Positions 60,101-64,000 of a stretch of DNA of 64,000 nucleotides are shown here, piece by piece. The stretch's first letter is position 1. Every line of letters begins with the position of its first letter. The DNA lies in assembly GCA_034008185.1 (NCBI GenBank), contig CM067081.1, positions 3,347,821-3,411,820 on the forward strand, written 5' to 3'. A program made the position numbers and the translations under genes. Below the pieces are notes generated by a model. It was not told the origin of the DNA, did no database searches, and saw only the letters and a list, made by a program, of their open reading frames with translations. The DNA comes from Gorsachius magnificus. Taxonomy: Eukaryota; Chordata; Aves; Pelecaniformes; Ardeidae.

Positions 60101-62477
60101 AATAAGAACTTATTGTGCAGAGAGACTCTGGCATTAATGAGGAGCTACTGGTTTAACCACCTGCTAATCCCTGCTGCTTCATGTCCAACTGGCGTGCAAC
60201 CTTAGGAGCTTTGAACCTTAGTCTGACACAGGCGAGGGCTACGTCATCTCCGCTGAGGATTAGTTATGCGATTGATGTTGTCATATAGAGACATACCACA
60301 TTTTGACATGATAAAAATAGCTTTTGATTGCTTACGTATTGTGGAATCCCTATGTAGGGGTATCTCTTTATACACTAGTTGGGAGTCTGTAATGGTAAAA
60401 TAAGTTAATGTAGTCCAGTTGAAACATTAAAAATTATTTTTAGATTATGTATTCTTATAATTTACGTTTCTCTCTACTAACGTGCTCTAACTTCTTCTTA
60501 TTAAGGCCTTAAGCAGTCACACTGCATTTACCAAACACAGTGAACAACTTGGAACTGAGGAAGGAGAAGTGGAAGAGATGGACACCTTAGATCCTCAGAC
60601 TGGCCTGTTTTACAGATCTGCCCTGACACAATCGCAGGCACAAAAACAGCAAAAACTGAGTCAGCCACAGCTGGAACAGACTCAACTGCAAGTGAAAACT
60701 CTGCAGTGTTTCCAGACTAAGCAGAAGCAGACAATCCACCTGCAGGCCGACCAAATCCAGCACAAACTCCCACAAATGCCCCAGCTTTCTATAAGGCATC
60801 AAAAGCTAACCCCCTTGCAGCAAGAGCAAGCACAGACCAAACCAGATGCACAGCACCCCCCACACCACATGATGGCCAAAGAAAGGCAACTCCCTACCTT
60901 AGTGGCACAGCCACAGCAAACTGTAGTACAGGTGCTTGCAGTAAAAACCACGCAGCAGCTGCCCAAACTGCAACAGGCACCAACGGCACAAAAAATCTAC
61001 GTGCAACCCCAACCCCCCCAGAGTCAAATGCAGCTACCTGCCTCTTCAGAGAAACAGCCAGCAAGCCAGGTAACGGAATATTGATAGCATGCAAAATACA
61101 CGTCGCTGTTCAAGGAAAAAAAAAAAAAAAAATCAAACCACCAACCCTGTTGCTGTAGCAGTGTTTTGTCCTGGCAAGAGAGAACTCCTCATTCCGCTGG
61201 TATTAATTACCCCATCAGAAGGTTGACACTAGGAAAGAGAAGCACATGTTATAGGGGAAAAATCCATAGAGCTCACAAACGTGTGTTGTTGGACAGTTTT
61301 TATGAATTTCTGCCACCACTGGTGCATGGAATTTGTCCCTAATTATTTTCTTTTAATTTTTAGAGATGACAAGTTATTAATTTCCATTCCCGTAGCACTT
61401 TTTATTTCTGTGGAAATAAAGATGAATACACTGCAGTCTCCTAAGGCTTTCCATTGTACGTCTTCCTTTGTAGTTTACATCTTCCTGAAGTTACATGGCT
61501 TTCATGTACAGGAGTAATTTATTTTTCCTTGGGAGGGAAAAATGTAAAGACTGAGGAATGTGGGGGGGGAAAAAAAAAAAAAAAAAAAAACACAAACATA
61601 TTTTAACTAACTCCAGAAAAGTACAATTTTTTTTTTTTTTTGGCCCTTTCAGGAATACATGTGAAAACGAGGGTTAACAAACATCACATGGGGATGTAAA
61701 TCCCAAAGGAAAACGAGGCTGCTGTGGTATTATACTGCTTACAATCCTTATCTTAGCAGCCTAAAAAGCTGCTTTTCCCCAGGCTTCAATTAACTTTTAC
61801 CATATCATTGCTAATTCCTTTGTTAAAACACTGAGTTTCAACTGTCTTCCTAATAGCAAGTATGTTGTTTGTGCCATACTGTCCTTGGAAATATTGATTA
61901 GATTTTCAACTGAAAAAAAAAAAAAATCTAGCTGTAACATGCACAACAAAAATTTGATTTTCAGGTGCAGCATCCAATTATCACGCAAGGATCCACTGTT
62001 ACAAAGATAACTTTTGAGGGGCGTCAGCCTCCTTCTGTTTCAAAGGTAGCAGGTGGCAGTTCTGTGCCCAAACTGGCGTTGCCGGTTACCAGCCTATTTC
62101 CCATGCAGGCATCCGCGAAGACAGCAGTATCAGATATTTTGAGAGTGTCTGTGGTGGAAGCTCAGATTGATACAAACGTAGAACATACGATAGTGGATCC
62201 CCCAAACAAGGCCATGTCCACTAGTAAGCTCGCTAGCGAAGCAGAGTCGTCACCTTGTACCCAGGTGCCGAGGGTGACTGCAGTAGGGATGACGGCAACT
62301 TCCATCCCCCAGCAACAGACACGTACAGAAACCAGTTCCAGTCCTCCTGCTGTTGGTCCTACTTTAACAGAGAGGAAACTCGATGCACAAGGAATGCCTA
62401 CAACAAACCAGTTTATACACATTCAGAATATATCACAAAAGAAAGCTGAAGAGAGTTCATCAGAAATTGTTATCCAG
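26722..62477 (+). CDS. EMSY: EMSY gene, coding span in window (18 exons, 3' end missing)
   Basis: EMSY is a nuclear transcriptional repressor that binds BRCA2 and HP1-type chromoshadow domains and associates with the SIN3/KDM5A repressor complex. Eighteen coding exons (26722-26791 to 61965-62477) were joined with consistent phases to 3810 nt (1270 codons). Domains: ENT domain, about residues 16-100; the adjoining HP1-binding region; basic nuclear-localisation stretch KPRKRRR in exon 7; long Ser/Thr/Pro/Gln-rich low-complexity body; 27-residue glutamine tract at 418-444; Gln-rich segment in exon 18. An in-frame TGA 30 bases upstream in exon 2 supports the start codon. The last exon or exons (human equivalent about 60 residues) were not found up to base 64000. 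Recognition rests on remembered near-identity in almost every exon. Confidence 0.97.
26792..30072 (+). other. EMSY intron 2
   Basis: About 3.3 kb with A tracts near 27150 and a long T tract near 28035-28058. I recognise no repeat family, RNA gene or further exon. Confidence 0.8.
30073..30172 (+). CDS. EMSY: EMSY exon 3 (ENT domain)
   Basis: Acceptor ATTCTTCAG; donor GTAACC. Encodes residues 24-57 (ELEAYAGVISALRAQGDLTK and onward), the helical core of the ENT domain. Entry phase 1, exit phase 2. Confidence 0.95.
30173..30811 (+). other. EMSY intron 3
   Basis: 639 bp; nothing recognised beyond the T-rich acceptor tract. Confidence 0.8.
30812..30886 (+). CDS. EMSY: EMSY exon 4 (ENT domain)
   Basis: Acceptor T tract plus AATAG; donor GTAAGT. 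Encodes residues 57-82 (ISTERHRAEVRRAVNDERLT), the last helix of the ENT domain. Phase 2 at both ends. Confidence 0.95.
30887..33090 (+). other. EMSY intron 4
   Basis: About 2.2 kb, AT-rich. The small ORF near 31328-31591 shows no family resemblance. Nothing else seen. Confidence 0.8.
33091..33266 (+). CDS. EMSY: EMSY exon 5 (end of ENT domain, HP1-binding region)
   Basis: Acceptor CTGTTTAG; donor GTGAGA. Encodes residues 82-141, from NMSGPNSSSEWSIEGRRLVP to VPAETGNKE. Known mapping in the family places the chromoshadow-domain (HP1) contact just after the ENT domain, which corresponds to this exon. Confidence 0.95.
33267..34423 (+). other. EMSY intron 5
   Basis: About 1.2 kb with short A and T tracts; nothing recognised. 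Confidence 0.8.
34424..34576 (+). CDS. EMSY: EMSY exon 6
   Basis: Acceptor CCTCTTCAG; donor GTAAGT. Encodes residues 141-192 (VVVCYSYTSTTSTPTSTPVP, then SPRPASPASNVVVLPSGSTV). The first codons give three valines where I recall two in mammals; this depends on my memory. Phase 1 at both ends. Confidence 0.93.
34628..34860 (+). repeat. MIR-like SINE fragment
   Basis: TCTGACCTTGGGCAAGTCAT is the conserved MIR core, followed by TTTATGCCTTCATTT (MIR: CTGTGCCTCAGTTTC). The flanks fit an old, diverged insertion. Limits are approximate. Confidence 0.65.
35900..36070 (+). repeat. MIR-like SINE fragment
   Basis: Contains CCAGAGGCCTGAGTTACAGT, CGTGACCTCATCCAAGTCAC and CCGTGCCTCTGCTTCCTTG, the spacing and order of the MIR core. 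Limits are approximate. Confidence 0.6.
36843..36892 (+). repeat. Three-unit short direct repeat
   Basis: Three consecutive 16-18 bp units of the form TTAATTAGAGATTGACC (the second has one G-to-TCT change region). A local slippage product in intron 6. Confidence 0.8.
37997..38256 (+). CDS. EMSY: EMSY exon 7 (nuclear localisation segment)
   Basis: Acceptor CTCTTCTAG; donor GTATGT. Encodes residues 192-278. The basic run EKPRKRRRTNSSSSSP is a likely nuclear localisation signal; MSNIMQSIANSLPPHMSPVK is a conserved EMSY segment. Exits in phase 0. Confidence 0.95.
38257..42755 (+). other. EMSY intron 7 (4.5 kb)
   Basis: The largest EMSY intron seen. A block at about 38440-38790 differs from its surroundings, is open in one frame for 92 codons and has splice-like edges (see findings). 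The remainder is AT-rich with nothing recognised. Confidence 0.8.
42756..43026 (+). CDS. EMSY: EMSY exon 8
   Basis: Acceptor TTCTTCTTCCAG; donor GTATGG. Encodes residues 279-369 (VIIVTTSPSSTFVPNILSKS and onward), Ser/Thr-rich low-complexity sequence ending VVMSTVAQG. The apparent ORF continues into the intron on both sides. Phase 0 in, 1 out. Confidence 0.95.
43027..44975 (+). other. EMSY intron 8
   Basis: About 1.9 kb; nothing recognised. Confidence 0.8.
44976..45293 (+). CDS. EMSY: EMSY exon 9 (polyglutamine exon)
   Basis: Acceptor TCTTTCACAG; donor GTAGTT. Encodes residues 369-475: VSTSAIKVASTRLPSPKGLV, then QILAQFPKQHQQSPKQQLHQ, a 27-glutamine run and PPGIKPTIQIKQESG. The run is coded by mixed CAG and CAA codons at 45122-45202. 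The human protein at this place, as I remember it, has only short glutamine runs. Confidence 0.95.
45122..45202 (+). repeat. EMSY: CAG/CAA trinucleotide tract coding 27 Gln
   Basis: Twenty-seven consecutive glutamine codons, residues 418-444 of the predicted protein. The longest pure CAG stretch is five codons, since CAA codons break the run often. The reverse strand therefore shows long poly-Leu and poly-Ala-rich open frames that are not genes. Confidence 0.97.
45294..47440 (+). other. EMSY intron 9
   Basis: About 2.1 kb with a MIR-like fragment at 45800-45965, a GA run near 46710-46722 and A tracts near 47260-47300. Confidence 0.8.
45800..45965 (+). repeat. MIR-like SINE fragment
   Basis: CTTGACTTTGGGCAAGTCAT resembles the MIR core, followed by a degraded pyrimidine-rich part and GTGCTATAAAAGTGCAAAGT, similar to the MIR 3' part. 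Limits are approximate. Confidence 0.6.
47441..47590 (+). CDS. EMSY: EMSY exon 10
   Basis: Acceptor CCTTTCCTAG; donor GTAAGT. Encodes residues 475-525 (VKIITQQVQPSKILPKPVTA to KLVTTPT). Phase 1 at both ends, so it could be skipped without a frameshift. Confidence 0.95.
47591..49118 (+). other. EMSY intron 10
   Basis: About 1.5 kb. An old MIR- or L2-like fragment in reverse orientation is possible at 47925-48015 (CATTCCTATTTTACATATAT, then GGTGACTTGCTCATAGTCCT). Nothing else recognised. Confidence 0.65.
49119..49292 (+). CDS. EMSY: EMSY exon 11
   Basis: Acceptor TTTAAAACAG; donor GTAGGC. Encodes residues 525-583 (GTQATYTRPTVSPSIGARMA to GGKIISSNIVS). Phase 1 at both ends. Confidence 0.95.
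49293..51550 (+). other. EMSY intron 11
   Basis: About 2.3 kb. It holds a G/T-rich block with a G-quadruplex pattern at 50431-50472 and an AAAT run at 50919-50940. The remainder shows nothing I can name. Confidence 0.8.
51551..51687 (+). CDS. EMSY: EMSY exon 12
   Basis: Acceptor AAAATTTAG; donor GTAAGT. Encodes residues 583-628 (GTTTKITTIPMTSKPNVIVV to TTLLNAG). Exits in phase 0. Confidence 0.95.
51688..53239 (+). other. EMSY intron 12
   Basis: About 1.55 kb. The small ORFs show no family resemblance; a T tract lies near 53157-53176. Confidence 0.8.
53240..53413 (+). CDS. EMSY: EMSY exon 13
   Basis: Acceptor TTCTTTACAG; donor GTACAG. Encodes residues 629-686 (GEKTIQAVPAGAKPAIITAT to IVYGQQGKTQ). 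Phase 0 at both ends. Confidence 0.95.
53414..54312 (+). other. EMSY intron 13
   Basis: About 0.9 kb; nothing recognised. Confidence 0.8.
54313..54511 (+). CDS. EMSY: EMSY exon 14
   Basis: Acceptor CTTTTTCATCAG; donor GTTTGT (weaker than consensus). Encodes residues 687-753 (VLIKPKPVTFQATVVSEQTR to a serine-rich end SSSSSTESSQSSQ). Exits in phase 1. Confidence 0.95.
54512..55635 (+). other. EMSY intron 14
   Basis: About 1.1 kb; nothing recognised. The ORFs at 54636-55010 on both strands show no family resemblance. Confidence 0.8.
55636..55800 (+). CDS. EMSY: EMSY exon 15
   Basis: Acceptor TTTGCAAACAG; donor GTGTGA. Encodes residues 753-808 (DSQPVVHVIASRSQDWSEHE to IKALLELQQTT). Phase 1 at both ends. 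Confidence 0.95.
56039..56194 (+). CDS. EMSY: EMSY exon 16
   Basis: The acceptor is the tandem AAGCAG: using the second AG gives VKEKLESKPRQ (as in the human protein I recall), using the first adds one Ala. Donor GTAAGT follows 56194. Encodes residues 808-860, ending ELVAEYITT. Phase 1 at both ends. Confidence 0.95.
56195..59050 (+). other. EMSY intron 16
   Basis: About 2.9 kb. It contains a possible 60-nt in-frame cassette exon at 57937-57996 and an alternative upstream acceptor at 59011 for exon 17 (see findings). Otherwise unremarkable AT-rich sequence. Confidence 0.75.
59051..59205 (+). CDS. EMSY: EMSY exon 17
   Basis: The acceptor with a good pyrimidine tract (CCTCTTTACTTGCAG) ends at 59050; donor GTTGTA follows 59205. 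Encodes residues 860-911 (VSHRSQPHQQSSQPQRTLLQ to GAITHIMQQ). The open frame extends upstream and may be used in a longer form starting at 59012. Phase 1 in, 0 out. Confidence 0.94.
59206..60505 (+). other. EMSY intron 17
   Basis: About 1.3 kb; nothing recognised. Confidence 0.8.
60506..61069 (+). CDS. EMSY: EMSY exon 18 (Gln-rich, largest coding exon)
   Basis: Acceptor CTTATTAAG; donor GTAACG. Encodes 188 residues (912-1099), ALSSHTAFTKHSEQLGTEEG, then MDTLDPQTGLFYRSAL and a glutamine-rich stretch through QLPASSEKQPASQ. Phase 0 at both ends. Confidence 0.96.
61070..61964 (+). other. EMSY intron 18
   Basis: About 0.9 kb with A tracts near 61120, 61569 and 61913 and a T tract near 61628; nothing else seen. 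Confidence 0.8.
61965..62477 (+). CDS. EMSY: EMSY exon 19 (last coding exon in window)
   Basis: Acceptor TTGATTTTCAG; donor GTAAGA. Encodes 171 residues (1100-1270), VQHPIITQGSTVTKITFEGR to KKAEESSSEIVIQ. Phase 0 at both ends. Open reading continues seven codons into the intron before a stop. The middle (about 62190-62390) differs more from the human protein as I remember it than other exons do. Confidence 0.95.
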
Positions 62478-64000
62478 GTAAGAGAAGACCAGAGCAAATA
62501 AGGCAAAGGTTGAGCAGAGCAAACTCGTGTCTAATGTGATGATAGCAACTGAACGATGTTCGGGTATTTTTGTTTTCCTTCTGCAGTTTTTGGTTCTTTT
62601 TCTACTGTCATGCTTGTAATGGATTACTGCTTCAAAGTGTGTAATTCTTAAACTGAGCTCGAGTTTCCCTAGCACTGTACCGTTCACTTGTGGCCCCAGC
62701 GTCTTCCCTCTTTTTTTCTGTTAAGCAAACAAACCAAGCTCGTCTAATTTTACAAAGTATTCTCATTTGAAATGCTTAAAAATGTGACTGTCACCACTCA
62801 CTATGGAACTATGATCTAGAATTTTTATAGGATTTATTAATGTTACTTCTGAGTATAAAATTAGTGCAAAAAAATGAAGTAGTGGGGTGGTTCTTACTGG
62901 GAAAGTTCAGCAAATAAGGTCTGGATTCAGAAGAAAGCTTGTTGACTTTGCCTATAACCAGTCTTACCACTTCTGAGATAAAATGACTGTTCTTCAGCCT
63001 AAATGCTTTGAGTCACTGCCTAACTGATGATTGATATTTTCATTGATTCTTCTGTTTTAAATACGATGTTTTATGATGTATCACGTGGTCAGAATGTCGA
63101 CTGAGGAAGTGTTTAAGTCATCCGAGGACTCACAGTGGTGTAATTATGAATCTTTGTAGACAAGCTGGCGTTCTATATGTTCACACAAATGATGGCGTGG
63201 TTTGAAATGGTTTTATTGTATATCATATTTGTGTTACAGTGAAAATGCTTCTGATGTGGGAAATAATTTGTGTACAGAGCTTTTTAATTTTTCATGCTGT
63301 GTAAAAATCTTCATTGCAGTTAACTTTGCTTTTGTAGAAATAATTTTTGTACTCATTTTTAGTCCTCGTTTCCCTAAATAGACAAAAGTAGATTTCCATT
63401 TTACTTCAGATATGTATATTTTGAGAATCTGCATTGTTTGTCATTGTGGCATGCTACAAGCTGTTTCAAAAGTAAAACACTGCCCAGAATTTCAGTTGTA
63501 TAAAGCTGTAGATTTAGTTTCTAGAACCTGTGAAAGTATAAGCAGAAATAAATAGCTTAGATCCGTTGTGTTTCCTCAGCCTCTATGCTGCTGCAGCTCT
63601 GAGCAGGGCCGGAGCTTGTACGGTATACAGAAAACAGCTTGTCCTTCCATTGGAATGTCTTGTCTGAAAAAAAAAAAAAAAAAAATAAGAAAAAGAGAAG
63701 GCTGAAGAAGTTATTATCTCTGCTTTACATTTGAGGAAGGATGGATGGTGGGCATTGGTGGTTTAGCTGTTGGTTATACTGTCACAGACCTTTAGTGAAG
63801 ATCCAAGGCCAAGACCAGTGCCTTAAGAGCATTATTCAAATTTTATCTTTCACAACCTAATCCGGTGGAAAGGTGCTTTGAAGCGTTGGCTAACGTAACA
63901 GGCAACGGGCCTTCGCTAGGGAACATTGCTCTTGGAAACCCAATACCTCTTTTCCATGAGTACCTGCGCTTGCGCAGATGCTTTTACCTGTGAAAACGAT
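62478..64000 (+). other. EMSY intron 19, beginning
   Basis: The final coding exon (human start IPQYAIP...) was searched for by eye and not found, so the intron runs past the window. It has an A tract at 63666-63684. A NRF1-like GCGCTTGCGCAG string lies near 63966-63977; no other feature. Confidence 0.75.

Noticed and set aside
1..64000. CRISPR arrays, bacterial-type operons or a new gene system
   Set aside because: No regularly spaced repeat arrays were seen, and the sequence is plainly vertebrate; everything strongly coding belongs to THAP12, EMSY or CR1.

Overview
The window is nuclear DNA from a bird. Five copies of CR1 (the main avian LINE) lie in it, together with mammalian-style split genes with GT-AG introns and CpG-island promoters. 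The species cannot be fixed from the sequence. I recognise two protein-coding genes, arranged head to head: THAP12 (PRKRIR, p52rIPK) on the minus strand and EMSY (C11orf30, BRCA2-interacting repressor) on the plus strand. From general knowledge the two genes are also neighbours in mammals.

Layout. (1) 57-15865, minus strand: THAP12, five coding exons rebuilt here with matching phases to a 767-residue protein (THAP zinc finger followed by a hAT-transposase-like body). The coding sequence is complete; the 3' UTR runs off the left edge. Its introns and upstream flank hold all five recognisable CR1 copies: 2537-3645, 8404-9145, 12167-13208, 14136-15155 and 16262-16780. (2) About 15380-16150: GC-rich THAP12 promoter island, preceded (inside intron 1) by a C-rich minisatellite that a CR1 copy splits in two. 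(3) About 16790-25050: intergenic, no gene recognised. (4) About 25060-26170: EMSY CpG-island promoter with a duplicated ZNF143 / NRF1-like / YY1 motif module and a probable non-coding first exon. (5) 26722-62477, plus strand: EMSY, 18 coding exons (numbered 2-19) with continuous phases, giving 1270 codons. The last coding exon or exons (about 60 residues by comparison with the human protein as I remember it) lie beyond the right edge. EMSY introns carry a few old MIR-like fragments but no CR1 that I could recognise.

Both genes encode nuclear chromatin or transcription proteins but nothing in the sequence shows that they act together. Their start codons are about 10.9 kb apart, so they do not share a bidirectional promoter. 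No new multi-gene system is visible. The most interesting signals are the duplicated promoter module of EMSY, a long upstream reading frame overlapping the EMSY start, a 27-glutamine tract in EMSY, three alternative-splicing candidates around EMSY exons 16-17, and an unexplained open block in EMSY intron 7. All exon boundaries were placed by eye from splice consensus, reading frame and remembered vertebrate orthologues; no alignment was run.
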